DNA of 64,000 bases from Pseudoips prasinana (GCA_951640165.1 OX621240.1:36088713-36152712); one strand, 5' to 3'; numbered from the stretch's first letter, positions 1 to 11,062 are shown. The notes: generated by a model not told the origin, from the sequence alone. Program-made: numbers and translations.

Positions 1-56
1 ACAACAGTGTCAGACTTGTTCAAGCAGTCCAGTAGGCCTCTGAAATAGCTGATCCT
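1..56 (+). repeat. Fragment of dispersed repeat family G
   Basis: About 50 bases match the start of the larger copy at 43608-43850 (shared core around 'cagtaggcctc'). The match stops where GC-rich R1-clade sequence begins. The family is not identified. Confidence 0.5.
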
Positions 57-375
57 GATCCTGCAGACGGAGGGAGCGTCGGGGTGATAGCGGCAGCTAG
101 TAGCCCAACTCCCCCTCGGGGCTGCAGCGGCAGTCAGAGAAGTGTCCTCTGCTGCCATCAATTGCTAGCAGCCCCGGGAAAACAGCGATCCGTTTGTGGC
201 GCAGTCACTGTGCCGGACTGGCAGGAGAGGACAATCCAGAGCCCTCCCAGGATACATGTCCCGACTATCTGGGACATAGTGCAAAAGGGGGGCACCGGCG
301 CAGCATACCCCCGTTCCCGGAGCTCCCCCCATCAGGCGCCAAGAGAAGTCCACAGCAGGTAGATTTAGTCATCAG
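57..375 (+). mobile_element. R1-clade LINE, 3' end fragment
   Basis: This stretch is collinear with 41260-41575, the end of ORF2 and the 3' UTR of the R1-clade LINE at 35651-41695. Shared blocks include 'tagcccaactccccctcggg', 'gaagtgtcctct', 'tttgtggcgcagtc' and 'gcgccaagagaagtccac'. The copy is cut at both ends: it has no RT core and lacks the terminal hairpins and poly(A). It is markedly GC-richer than the DNA after 376, as expected for this family. Small open frames inside it are accidental. Confidence 0.85.
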
Positions 376-939
376 ATATATTGTACTCGCCAATCGAAAA
401 TAGTACCAACAAACACGTCGCCACCTCCGTTACTGTCTATGACCCTCAGTTTGCATTCGTATCATTTCTGAACAAAGGGATGTCTTCTGGTCTGCACCAG
501 AAGACAGCCCTTTGTAGATGCAATATAGACTATGTAGGTAGCGGCGTGTTTGTTGGTAGTATTTTCAACTGGCGAGGACAATATCGAATTGTGTACAGTT
601 CATGAGAGTTTCTATAAATTTGCATTGTTTTCAGTAATTCATGATATGGTCAGTCTGGATCGAAGATAATCCTGGGAATACGCTGCTTTCGGGAGTAGAC
701 AAGGGTGTATTTGACTGCTGTGATCACCAAATTGATTTGGATAGTGAGTTTCGAAATCAAAAAGCATTTAGACGTTTGCTTTATCCAATACATGAGTAGG
801 CAATTTGAAATAAACGTGAAGGTTTATAATGCATTCTAACACACACACACGCCCGCGTGCGCACGCTCATAGCCTTTTAAATTTATATCAGCAAGATAAT
901 TTAATCTTGTATACCTGAATTTTACTAAAATTCATCATC
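376..939. other. Unassigned sequence with one hairpin
   Basis: No gene or known element recognised. It holds the hairpin at 472-515 and a short CA-rich purine/pyrimidine tract at about 840-868. The words 'tttgcattcgtatc' at about 450 recur near 50618 beside family E, so part may be an old repeat. Confidence 0.4.
472..515. repeat. Hairpin, about 20-bp arms
   Basis: Arms are 'tgtcttctggt' (481-491) and 'accagaagaca' (496-506) around the loop ctgc. They extend outward through 'acaaaggg' and 'ccctttgt' after one mismatch. It is probably a small fold-back element; no transcript evidence is visible. Confidence 0.6.
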
Positions 940-1200
940 ATCATGTCAGCAGAATGAGGTCTACTGCTGGACAAATGTCTCTCCAAAAGATTGCCACAAT
1001 GGAGTTGAGTCCATCATTTGGAGGGATATGCCATAATAGCCACGCTTGGGAGACGGGTTGGCGATCGCAATAAGAGGGTCTTAGTACTCATGAAAACACT
1101 GCTGTCCGTTCTTTGATATATGTATATTCCCTCGGGACGACTTTTACGCAAACCCCATGGGATGTGATGGGATGGAGATATTCATTTTCAAACTCCTCCT
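940..1200 (+). repeat. Dispersed repeat family A
   Basis: Shares ordered blocks with 4355-4560 and with 47040-47214 plus 47475-47530: 'ggagggatatgccataat', 'cacgcttg', 'gacgggttgg', a 'gctgcccgt'-like word and 'attccctcggg'. Reverse-strand scraps occur at 43150-43215 and 63965-64000. No protein signature; probably a LINE UTR or non-autonomous element. Confidence 0.6.
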
Positions 1201-1854
1201 TTTTCTTTCTGATTAAATTCGTTGCGGGATCCAAGACAGTTAAAGCGATGCCCCGGGCCATGCCTGAGCCTCACCGCTCAGTGTCATTTTATTGTGTGCC
1301 ACTGTTGATCCTAGCTTACAGGAGTTGCAGTGGTGGGTAAGAGGGAGGGACTAGTACTGTTATTCACTTAATGGGACTGCCTCAAAATGATTTTTTTTGT
1401 ACGGTATTGAGGGACAATAACATTTTTTTTTGTTTTTATTGCAACTTTTCTATCGATCCTGTTTTGAAGCTTTCGTAGTGGGTATAAAATCTAGTAGCGG
1501 CATGTGCAAATACTGGAATGGCGTAGGTCTTAATAGGCCGAACAAAAAAACAAACGAGAAATTTTTTTAATTAACATTATCTTGTATTATAATATTAAAA
1601 TATTTCTAAACAACAGATTTTAACGGCTAATTTAAAATATCCGATATCCTACATATCCGCTATTCACTTGTGAACTACGCTGTATAAACATTGATTGAGC
1701 GCAATTGATAAAGTGGTATAGTACCCATTGCTAATATAGAATAAACAATAACACACCATACTATTACGTATTTAAAGTTGAATTTGTAAGTAATGTCTCT
1801 TCAATGACATTTGTGTACAGAAGGATATCAGGGTAAATTTATATAATAATAATA
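1201..1854. other. AT-rich sequence, nothing recognised
   Basis: No ORF with family resemblance. Homopolymer T and A tracts and scattered AT-rich words only. Confidence 0.5.
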
Positions 1855-1919
1855 AAAGGACGAGTGTACTTAAGACAACATACATATGTATGTGCTATGA
1901 GAGAAATATAGAAAGAAAA

Positions 1920-2630
1920 CCGTAGCCTAGTTGGTAGTGCTCCTGCTTACAAAGCTGGTGGTCCTGGGTTCGAATCCCGGTAAATGCAAATATTTGTGTG
2001 ATGAGCACGAATATTTGCTTCTGAGTCATGGATGTTTTCTATGTATTTAAGTACTTATCTAAATAAAATAAAAAAGGTTTTTATTCACGTATACTTTAAA
2101 AAAGCGCTTGTAAATAGTCAGAACATATTCGTAGTAATATGTAATTAATTTATAATTATTTCTAGGTAGGTACATATAGATATTTAGGTACACGGATTGT
2201 AGGAAATAATTTACAATAAGATTAATTTTATAACAGTTACGGTATTTAACTAACTTACATTAAGTTATTGTCAAGGATCATGTGTAGGTTTAATTATCAA
2301 AATTTTAAATTTTAGCTATATTTTTACTACATATTGTCGAATGGTTCTGTCTATATTAAGGTACGAATTAAATGTTATTATTATGGCGGACCTTGTGTTA
2401 ATAACGACGGTCGCGCTTTAATGCTGCCACCGGATCCAATGCGCCCCAACTGAGAAGACCCAGCGAAACAAACTCAGCGGATGTCTCTACTATCGGTTTC
2501 AACACGTAACCGGTATCTATCTGTATAAGTATGTATATAGTCGCCTGGTACCCATAGTACAAGCTTTGCTTAATTTGGGGCTAGGATGAACTGTGTGACA
2601 TTGTCCCTAGATATTATTTTATAAAAGGTG
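1920..2630 (+). mobile_element. SINE-1 copy split by a LINE tail
   Basis: The tRNA-like head with A box ('tagcctagttgg') and B box ('gggttcgaatcc') and the 'gatgagcacgaatattt' body run to about 2061. The SINE resumes at about 2515 ('ctgtataagtatgtatat') and ends with 'cattgtccctagatatta'. The interruption is a minus-strand family D LINE tail. The Pol III boxes are intact, but this is a SINE head and not a tRNA gene. Confidence 0.85.
2062..2514 (-). mobile_element. Family D LINE 3' tail inserted in SINE-1
   Basis: On the minus strand this ends 'gtgaataaaaacctttttta', the 3' terminus shared with 21605-21835, 42527-42847 and 61262-61500. Its inner part ('cgctgagtttgtttcgctgg') has a UTR-like look and no ORF. 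It sits between two halves of SINE-1, so it is the younger insertion. Confidence 0.75.
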
Positions 2631-2764
2631 TGTAGAACTTCTCTCTCTTGTCCCTACCGTAATATATGAAACGTAACTCTCTCCCTTTCTATCTTCACCA
2701 ACTTATATATCCCTCTCAATTTCCGTTCACCTTGCCCTATCACACATCGTAACAAGTCAAGCTA

Positions 2765-2992
2765 AAGATCCCAATCTAAGCAGAGCTTGTACTATGGAAA
2801 CCAGATAACTGATATACTACATATACTACTTTTCTTTTGTAAATACATACTTAAGTAGATAATTAAACCCACACTCAGGATAAACAGATATGTTCATGCG
2901 CACAAATATCTGTCCTGGGTGGGAATCGAATCCACGACCTCCGGCGTAAAAAGCAAGCATTTGCCAACCACGCCAACATGCTGGTTAAATAC
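2765..2992 (-). mobile_element. SINE-2 copy
   Basis: Reverse-strand tRNA-derived SINE. Its minus-strand B-box segment is 'ggattcgattcccaccc', followed by 'caggacagatatttg' and a tail toward 2765 with 'tactatggaaacc' on the plus strand. Other copies are at 25033-25270, 31630-31855, 44205-44435, 44762-45025 and 49462-49685. Confidence 0.85.
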
Positions 2993-3225
2993 GATGCACT
3001 CGTAATAATTAGTCATAGCCATTTCTACGGTCATTACCCTGTTTATTATAAGGTTATCATTATATTTGCTTTATTATATCTACTAACTGCCTACTACGAC
3101 GTTGTTTCATTATAAATAACTTGGCCGTCTAAAACACTAGCTAGCTAAAAGCAGAGCAGTAATTTTCCAACTAAAAAATAACACGCAATTTAGCTAATGT
3201 TAAAACTATTTGTATCAATAGACTA
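2993..3225. other. AT-rich spacer
   Basis: Nothing recognised. Confidence 0.4.
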
Positions 3226-3550
3226 TCTATACATATAATAAAATCGTAAGAAAGTCAAAACTGTACATTGAATATTTTTTAAAAAGGATAATTTGGGCGT
3301 GATCTTAAATCGATATCGAAGCCAAAAATATGGTTTTTAGAATTTTTGTCTGTGTGTCTGTTTGTCTGTATGTATGTCCGGGCTAAACTCAAAAAGTACT
3401 GCATGGATTTACTTCAAATTTTGCCTGAATATTACTAAGAGGTCGGGTCAACATATAGGCAACATATTATCACACTATCACTTACGTGGGAGGAGCTATG
3501 ATAATTTATAAAATTTAACGCAGGTAAAACCGGTTTTACCCGCGTTATTT
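3226..3550 (+). mobile_element. Helitron-like non-autonomous element, 3' end altered
   Basis: Starts 'tctatacatataataaaatc' and carries the 'tttttgtctgtgtgtctgtt' block and 'ataggc' body shared with 30893-31212 and 49016-49333. Instead of ending in a CTAG terminus it runs into the palindrome 'ggtaaaaccggttttaccc' (around 3525-3543). The terminus was lost or two ends were joined tail to tail. No Rep/helicase ORF, so it is non-autonomous. Confidence 0.7.
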
Positions 3551-3557
3551 ATGCATA

Positions 3558-3684
3558 GTACACACGGCTACATATCAAGCTATACATTTTCAGTATAAGC
3601 TGATCTCGCGTTGCATAGGATTTCCATACAAAGAGAGGTCAGCTTATATTGGGAATGTATAGCTTGATATGTAGCCGTGTGTAC
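3558..3684. repeat. Large inverted repeat, 31-bp perfect inner block
   Basis: Bases 3558-3588 pair perfectly with 3654-3684 ('gtacacacggctac' against 'gtagccgtgtgtac'). Imperfect pairing continues inward to about 3606 and 3636. Just downstream, 'acaagctttgcttagtttg' is a SINE-1 3' segment, so the fold-back lies in or beside a SINE-1 remnant. Confidence 0.8.
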
Positions 3685-3763
3685 AAGCTTTGCTTAGTTT
3701 GAACTAGATGACGCTGTGTGATTTTTTTTTATATAAAAATCAATATTTAAAAATAAACGAGTG

Positions 3764-3910
3764 TGCTTTAGACCACACGAAGCAAAACTTCAAACAGCTA
3801 TGAGAGAAAGAGAGAAAGAAAATGTTTGCCTCCTCTCTATCTTGCTCCTAACGTAATTATACGAAACGTTGCTCTCCCTCTATCTATCTTCCCTAGCTTA
3901 TATTGTCTAT
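3764..3910 (+). repeat. Dispersed repeat family B
   Basis: Uninterrupted copy: 'gtgtgctttagaccacacg', 'gctatgagagaaag', then a pyrimidine-rich stretch with 'acgaaacgttgctctccctc'. Compare 1855-2762 and the reverse copy at 5180-5370. No ORF. Confidence 0.55.
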
Positions 3911-3926
3911 ATTAATAGGTATTTAA

Positions 3927-4100
3927 AAAAGAAAAGTAGTTTATACATATATAAACTACTTTTCTTTTGTAAATACATGGAATCCAGATAATTGATATAC
4001 TACATATAGTATATCAACTATCTGGATTCCATAGTACAAGCTCCGCTTAGTTTGGGATCAGATGGCCGTGTGCAAATAATGTCCCAGGATATTATTATTA
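3927..4100 (+). mobile_element. Rearranged SINE-2 fragment with two palindromes
   Basis: Contains SINE-2 words ('ttttgtaaatacat', 'gatatactacatata', 'gcttagtttgggatcaga', 'cccaggatattattatt'), rearranged so that two hairpins form at 3927-3968 and 3978-4031. The tRNA-like head is missing. Confidence 0.7.
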
Positions 4101-4354
4101 TTTAGTTTTCCTAACGCTTTGGTTACGTGTATTACTATTCTTTAGCTAAGCTGAGTCAAGCTTACCTAAAGAAGTCTTAATTCAAATAACTACTACTTTA
4201 CTATTAGTGAAAACCTGTAATTGGCTTCCTGTTTTGTATTGCAATGTCTAAAATGTGTAAAATAGCTGTTGGTTTTCCGATAAATAAATGAATAAAGTAA
4301 AATGTCAATGTGGGTGACTTAGTTACAAGCTCTTGATACCTGACATGTTATCAT
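4101..4354. other. AT-rich spacer
   Basis: Nothing recognised. Confidence 0.4.
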
Positions 4355-4560
4355 AACAACTGTAAAAAGTCCACTGATAGACAAAAGCCTCCCCCAAAAT
4401 TGATCTTGGGGGGTATGCCATAATCGTCACGCTTGGCAGACGGGTTGACGCTCTCAGTATGATGGTCATAGTACTCAGAAAGATGCTGCTGCCCGTCCTC
4501 TGGTAGACATTCCCTCGAGTCAACTTCTACGCCCCCCACGGGATTTAATGAGATGATATT
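4355..4560 (+). repeat. Dispersed repeat family A
   Basis: Same ordered blocks as 940-1200: 'ggtatgccataatcgtcac', 'cagacgggttgacg', 'gctgctgcccgtcctctgg', 'cattccctcga'. Short minus-strand open frames here are not conserved as protein in the other copies. Confidence 0.6.
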
Positions 4561-5179
4561 ATGGTGATCTGCACTCAGATTCCTTCGGGATTTTATGGAT
4601 ATTCAGGAATAAAATACGTCGATTTGAATTTGAAATTATATTCACTTTTTACTTTTTTTTATAGCTGTTACACGATTGCTAGCTACTAGGGTTCTGTCGT
4701 TGAAAGACGGGTTTAAAGAATTTGTGTTATTGAATTATTTTCAAATTATTTATTTTTAAATATTTCTTTTTAAAACGTTTTCTTGGACGAACGAAGGTGT
4801 ACGAACGTCACCACACAGCGTAACCTGACATGTAAAACTACGTTCTTCCTCTAATGTAATATGCAAGAAGGTTTTAATATATTTGCATAATTATCTCTGC
4901 CCGTTGGCCCGTAAACCTGCTGATGGTTCTGTAGGATCGCAAGACGGCCTACTGTGATCGAAAATCGCCGACTACTTAGTCATTGTTCACTGCACTAACA
5001 AAACGATTATGTATTCAGGTTGGACAGATAAGTATTCTAGGCCTTCTTGAAAGGACGTTGTACTAGTAATTTAATTTATGCATACAGGGTTTGGGACATT
5101 CATATAGACCCAACAATTCATTTTAAGTAACACTTTTTACGCACACTTCACTTGAGAAGTAAATTGTGAATGCGTTACG
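4561..5179. other. Unassigned sequence
   Basis: No gene or repeat family assigned. Confidence 0.4.
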
Positions 5180-5370
5180 AGAGCGTTACGAAAAGTGTGA
5201 TTGGGCGATCGAACGAAATTTTAGAGCTAGATAAAAGTCAGTGAAAATAGAAAGAGAGACAATTACGTTTCGTATATGACTGTAGGGGCAAGAGGAGCGT
5301 GCACACATTTTCTTTCTCTCATAGTTTTACTTCAGTCGTTTGGTCTAAAGCACACGCGTTTTTCATACAG
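5180..5370 (-). repeat. Dispersed repeat family B
   Basis: Reverse-strand copy. On the minus strand 'tgtgctttagacca' is followed by 'actatgagagaaagaaaatg' and a block with 'tacgaaacgtaattgtctc', as at 3764-3910. Confidence 0.55.
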
Positions 5371-6075
5371 AAAGGCAAGCGAGTAAGTGGGTCACCTGAT
5401 GGTAAGTAATCACCACCAAGTCCCTAAATAGACTGCGGACTCAGAAAGAAAGAAAAGATAGAAAGAAAAAAGTTTTATTAGACTCAATATAAAAACATAA
5501 AAATAAAATTAAAATCAATACAAATATATACTACCTACTTTAAACAAAGAAATGAACAAAAACAGCGAAAACAAGTATAGGTAAGTACATAAAAGCCACA
5601 ATACAATATCTAAATAAAAGTACAATCATAATTCAAATATGTGTCTAGAAGGCTGCAGCTCAACATATCGTTACAGTCTATGTAGACTGTAACACTGATT
5701 TTCAGCTTCCAGCCTTAAAACTCAGGTGGGCCGAAGCAAAGAAAACATGTATAGGTAGGGACTATCGAGCAACCACAAAATGGACTGTATTTGTGGAACA
5801 TCGGTCCAATCCATGGCCCATCTAACAGCGTACCCAGCCTACACTGCCACATGTTCATGGCAGGATCTTAGGAATGCCACAAGTAGGGCAATCAATATAG
5901 CCACGTTCAGCAAACGAGTAAGTGGGTCACCTGATGGTAAGTAATCGCCACCACCCATGGACACCTGCAATACCAGAGGGGTTGCAAGTACAATGAAGGC
6001 CTTTGAGAAAGGAATAGGGTTGCTTCTTGAAGGTTCAAACGTACCTGATGATCGGAAATAAGGCGATTCGTACAC
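5371..6075. repeat. Repeat-derived region containing family C pieces
   Basis: Family C words 'gagtaagtgggtcacctgat' and 'ggtaagtaatc' occur twice (5384-5425 and 5916-5950), followed in the second copy by 'accagaggggttgcaag'. The reverse complement appears at 63780-63960. Between them, 5430-5640 is A-rich and 5670-5693 holds a perfect hairpin. The element type is not identified. Confidence 0.45.
5670..5693. repeat. Perfect 11-bp hairpin
   Basis: 'gttacagtcta' and 'tagactgtaac' flank the dinucleotide tg. Function unknown. Confidence 0.6.
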
Positions 6076-6234
6076 TGCACCGCATCATGCAACGTAGAGC
6101 GGGGGTGCGTGTTCTTTTGTTGTTTGTATAGTAAACACGCGCAATACACAGAAAACGCATTCACGCGCAGTGTTGCAGATCACTCGTCTACATAAGGAAA
6201 AACATGAACACCGTGCGTGGGTGCGGGGCGAGAC

Positions 6235-6520
6235 GCAACGTATGGCACACACATCAAGCCCCGCAGTGCCGTACGTGATTTTGGAAGGGCTTGACGTGTA
6301 TTTGGCACCACACCCAACAGCATTGAATGAAATGAGTCAGAGCCGCCATAAATCCACAAAATGCAACATCGCGTGTTGCGACGCAAGGTATGGCACATCG
6401 AGCCCCGCAGTGCCGTGCGTGATTTTGGAAGGGCTTGACGTGTATTTGACACCATAACCAACAGCAATGAATGAAATGAGTCAGAGCCGCCATAAATCCA
6501 CAAAATGCAACATCGCGCAC
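6235..6520. repeat. 144-bp tandem duplication, two copies
   Basis: The word 'agccccgcagtgccgt' starts at 6257 and again at 6401, and similarity continues through 'gagtcagagccgccataaat' in both units to about 6515. Both strands give open frames of 85-107 codons across the duplication. Their content is imposed by the repeat, so I do not call a protein. Confidence 0.85.
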
Positions 6521-7844
6521 TACTTACTTGCGCAATACTTTTGTTTTAGGTAAAGCCCACAATGATCTACAATTTGCCGATGCTGATAAGTATTTATCAA
6601 AGATGGACTTCATCGAAATGTAACGCTGTCATTTGAAATGGCCGTGGTCACTTACGCATTTTATTTTGTATCCCTACTCATTGTTATGGATGTGGTTTCC
6701 AAAAAGTTTATCTGTATTTTTTTATGTTAATTTTGTTATATTTTCACTTTCTAAATAATTAGATGATAACTTCTAGTTAACAGAGTCCTGCCATTTTTGA
6801 ATATAATAACGACGGCCGCAAAGAACAAACGGTCATCTACAAAATCACTAGTTTCCAGGAGAACGTTTTTAACGCGAAAATGTAATAACTCCTACAATTT
6901 TATAGGTAACTACTTCAATTTTGGAATAGTTAATTAATAAGGCATTTCAAACCAAATAGTGATGTCATTAATTGATACTATATATTTTTGACGAAATATT
7001 TCAGATGTCGTTATCTACTTTGCACAAAATATATAACTAACTGAGTCAACTGCCATATGTTCGCTTCTACTTAGGACTTTTAAATTATTGATTTCCATAT
7101 AATTTTACCTAAAAAATTTGAAGATACTATTCCTTACAGTAATATAATTTTTAACTATGATAAAAATAAAGGCTACCTACAATGTAACATCACAATATCG
7201 TAGTTGTCTCAATTTACTGCGTAATTCTAAATGTGTAAATAGCAATATTGCAGATAAACTATATCTATGTAAAGGTTTTGAGGGGAAATAATAAGTGATT
7301 CTTATTACAATTTATTTTTAATGATGATATAATACAATATTGACGAAGATAATAACAATTCTATAGAGGTAGGTCTTCAAAATGCAATTAAATAATTAAG
7401 TCATAGACGAACTATAATCTTACATAGGCATGGAACTCAAATGAAAACAATACGTAACTTTTGCTATTGTTATCACATTAATCAATAAAACATAATAAAC
7501 AAAAATATTTTCTTACCTTTTTATTAAAAAAGTAATTAAGTTATTTATATTAATCTAATCAGCAACTAAATGGCCAGTTTGAGCGCAGCCTCCTCAATAA
7601 ACAGATATCCTCAATAACAATATAATACAAGTTAGTTCAAGCAATATAATTATTATAAAACATAATCTGTGTTTAGTAGAAATCCTATCAAAATATCCTA
7701 TTCAAAATTTAAATAATATCACAATAGTTACTGCAATGGCACTTTCTTAATTATAATCAACATCGTTATATTCTTTAATATCTAGTGTGAAACTATCAAC
7801 TTAGGTAATAAAAAAATCAGTCTTCTTCATCGGATGTAGTATTA
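6521..7844. other. AT-rich sequence, nothing recognised
   Basis: Very AT-rich with no supported ORF. 'aataacgacggccgc' at about 6806 resembles a word in family D (2400), possibly a small remnant. Confidence 0.45.
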
Positions 7845-9190
7845 TCAATAGTTGTATGCTTTAAATTATTATAAAATCGTAGTACCTTGAAGTAATTAAA
7901 TTCTGCTCGCAAAGTGAAATCAAATCTTCATACTTAGTTGATGTTATTGGTATAAGAGTATTGGTACAAGCATTGTTTAGTGGTACAATATAATTTCGCT
8001 TGTTTCGGGTATTTGCTCGAAGACAGCAGTCCATTTTCATTGTTTGAGTCTCATTTAAATCATATTTGTAATGAATTACATACGGCTCAGTTGGGGGGGC
8101 TACTTTGACTTCTCTGACTTGATTCCATTTAACCTTTTCATTGTTAACATTTTTGACTTATGTATATTGATTTGTGGCAGATTTAAAGTCCAAAATATCT
8201 GGCGACACTTCAATCACTTCGTAAGGCTCTCCCTTTACTTTGCACCATCTTACACAAGTGTACCATTCTTGAGGCGTCTATATTAATTTCCTAATAAAAT
8301 ATCGTTCAATTAGGGCATGCACACTGTCAACTTCTTGCTGAGTATGCCCTTTTTCGAGAAATCTATGACATCAATTCAACTTGAATTTTTTGCAGCATTA
8401 CATACATTATATACATTTAAAATACTGAGCGATTGCGATTCTGGCCGCCACAATTATCAGACCATAAATGTATGTCTTTGATGCCGTTCTCTGCAACTTT
8501 TGCTATATAATTGTACAGACAGCTGGCCACTTCGATGGATCTTCGTTTTGCCGTAGTCTCATCCCACTTATAGCATATTCCTTTTGTTTTGTCCCATGTC
8601 AAACATTGTGAAGTTAAATACTGGTAATTTACGCTTATAGTAAAAAGAACTAGTCGCACCACACGGGTTATAAAGATTTTTTTGAAAATCAAAAGTCGCC
8701 ACTGAAACTTCTCTTGGCTTACACTGTGTGAGATTCTTATCCTCAGACTATAGTGATCTTGCGATATTTTTATTTTTTAAATGATTCATAAAATCAACAT
8801 ATTCTTTATCAGCATTATTATATTTATTTTTATTAGCAGTGCAGACATTGACGGACATTGTGCGGATGCATGTAAATGCGTCCTTTTTAGGAATGAAAAA
8901 TCCTATATTCAAGTTCGAGTTTACTATGTCCCTATATTGTCTGTGTGTGCTTACTTTGTCGTCAATATTATTTAGAGCAGTCCACTCGTGGTACATTTTA
9001 AACATTTTGACAAAGTTTAAATACACTATCAAGGTATGGTAGAATCTTTTCGAGTGTAATGCGATTCAAAGGGGTGAAATGATTTCACATGGTCACATAC
9101 ACCTTTGATAATGGCTTCCGTCAAAACCATCTTTTTATTTGAATGTAAATGTTTTTGGGCCAAATTTAACAATAATGTGTTTCTTCTATT
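7845..9190 (-). pseudogene. Broken transposon-type gene, DUF7869-like
   Basis: Reading the minus strand from 9190 down, successive frames give a collinear protein. The first part, ending before 9040, has 'CDHVKSFHPFESHYTRKDS'. It continues at 9032-8748 with 'YRDIVNSNLNIGFFIPKKD', at 8692-8417 with 'LWSDNCGGQNRNR', and at about 8266-7862 with a tail beginning 'WYTCVRWCKVKG'. A SHY.R block, an N-F-P-kk-D block and an SDNCGGQN block in this order are, to my knowledge, typical of DUF7869 proteins found in many copies in insects and thought to be transposon-derived. Frameshifts near 9040, 8745 and 8410 and an in-frame TAA near 8176 show it is dead. Catalytic function is not established. No TIRs were found. 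Confidence 0.6.
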
Positions 9191-10904
9191 AAACATGTTT
9201 ATTATAATGTATTAACACAAAAAGTATACGTAACAAAATTTCAGGTTTTAGCAATAAATAAATCCGCAAGCAAAAATCCTCCCGTGATGAAACGGCCATG
9301 TGGCTGATATCTTTGTTTATGTCATAAGACGACCCGAATTGCACGACGCACATACGGATACCTGTAGATGTGCGTGTGTACTTCGTTATTTTGTAAAAAA
9401 ACATGTAGTTGACTTTATTTACACGAATAAATATAGGTAAAAATAGGTATTTTGATTTAAAAAAATATCACTCGATAAATTAAATAATTTTAGATTCAAA
9501 TATGTAAAAAAGTGAAATTCGCTAAAATGTAGTTGTCTTTTTGTTCTTTGCTGCCGTCGATAATATCCCGGGACATAATCCCGAATATATGTAATCATTA
9601 ACACGGAAAAATAAAAAACGTTTTAATTTTTGTTATATTCCATTTATGACATTATTAGATCATTATTTCCAATATCGTTATAAGTTCCTAATATCGAAAG
9701 TTTAAAATAGATAGTTTGTATCAATTTACGTACATTACGCTGGTATAATATATGGATATAAAAGTTCCTTATATCGGAAGTTTAAAATAGGTTATTTTAT
9801 ATCGATAAGCGTACCTTACTGGGTTTAAACGGGATTAAAACGTATACCAAAGACTTATTTTTAGTTTTCATCATTCATTCATTCATATCATTAAATATAT
9901 ATGAGTTACCTGTGGAGTAGTAATATTGCATATTTTATTATTTTTCAGTATGGCAATGGAATACATGAAGGTTTGATTTTGTTAATTTACATTTCAGGAT
10001 CAAAAAGCGATTTAAGTCATTCCAATACTTGCAAGATTTCAAAGCTTTGGTTAATTTTAATTAACAATAACTGTTATATTTTTACTATATTGAAATATTA
10101 ATAATTTTTCTAGTCATAATAAAAAAAAAAAAAAAAAATTCTGCCTCTTTTTATTACCTACCTATTTCTAAAATGTATTTCTGTTGTATCCAGGAATAGT
10201 AACCAGTACACTTTATATCAGTAAAATAATATATGGCTTCAGTTTACGAGATTTCGTTCTCATGTATCATTAATACACATATTAAATTAAGGGTATCTAA
10301 TAAAAACTAACGTTTTTATGATATTGGCACTGATTTGCACAGCTGAACGGATTATCGCGCCGATGCGCCTGTGTCATCTCGAGTCACGTATACAAAATAT
10401 TAAATATGTGTATTGTATAAACAAATTAACTGTCGATAATTACATTTGCACCATCAGATGATCCGCTTTCTCGTTTATCTTACTATACTAGAAAAACTAT
10501 GATCGTAATATTTTAAAGGAATTGATAAACAAAACACGTATTATTAATGACAACTTTTATATAACCCATATTTAACCAAATAAAAAAAAACACGATCACA
10601 ATTATAAGCGGTACCGAAAGATGGTAGTGCCCAAATTATTCGTCGATTGAGTTTGAAAGAGAATGAAAATTTAAGATGACCTGAATCACTTGACTACGGT
10701 GAATCCATTTAGGCAATCGAAAACTATGATTCTCTTTCTAAATTAAAATCCTGTCCGTGATCTAAATTTATTGCTGTAGGAAAAAAAAGAATAAATTTAT
10801 TTATTTATTTAGTTCTTAAGATTAAGAACTAGAACTGTGTCACAGAAAACAGTATAGATTATTAATTGACTGTAGGTTCAAGATAAAATAATATCATGCT
10901 CAAA
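9191..10904. other. AT-rich region with an 80-bp duplication
   Basis: 'aagttcctaatatcg' at 9682 and 'aagttccttatatcgg' at 9762 mark two imperfect 80-bp units, each followed by 'aagtttaaaatag'. An A-tract lies at about 10120-10138. No protein or element recognised; short frames here have no family resemblance. Confidence 0.45.
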
Positions 10905-10905
10905 T

Positions 10906-11062
10906 TGTTACATTATCTAACGGTGTTAATGTATTTAGGTCTATAGAGTATTTTTTTACTCATTACCTATGATTATTGTGTTTTTTATTACATTATCATT
11001 ACATTACGTTACATTATCTAACGGTGTTAATGTAATTAGGTCTATAGAGTACTTCTAAAGTG
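10906..11062. repeat. Direct repeat, about 46 bp, two copies
   Basis: 'acattatctaacggtgttaa' occurs at about 10912 and again at about 11013, each followed by 'aggtctatagagta'. Spacing is about 101 bases. It lies just beyond the 3' side of the minus-strand LINE at 11415-13255 and could be part of its UTR. Confidence 0.6.

Larger units (their letters stand above)
1855..2762 (+). repeat. Dispersed repeat family B, split by SINE-1
   Basis: The left part (1855-1919, 'gctatgagagaaa') and right part (about 2631-2762, 'acgtaactctctccctttct') are adjacent in the uninterrupted copy at 3764-3910. A minus-strand copy lies at about 5180-5370. SINE-1 therefore inserted into an existing family B copy. The family carries purine/pyrimidine-rich blocks and 'tgtgctttagacca'; it is not coding. 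Confidence 0.55.

Noticed and set aside
6170..6520. Three overlapping frames of 88-107 codons
   Set aside because: Produced by the 144-bp duplication, whose length is a multiple of three; no domain.
8781..9042. Plus-strand hydrophobic frames
   Set aside because: Antisense to the DUF7869-like pseudogene.
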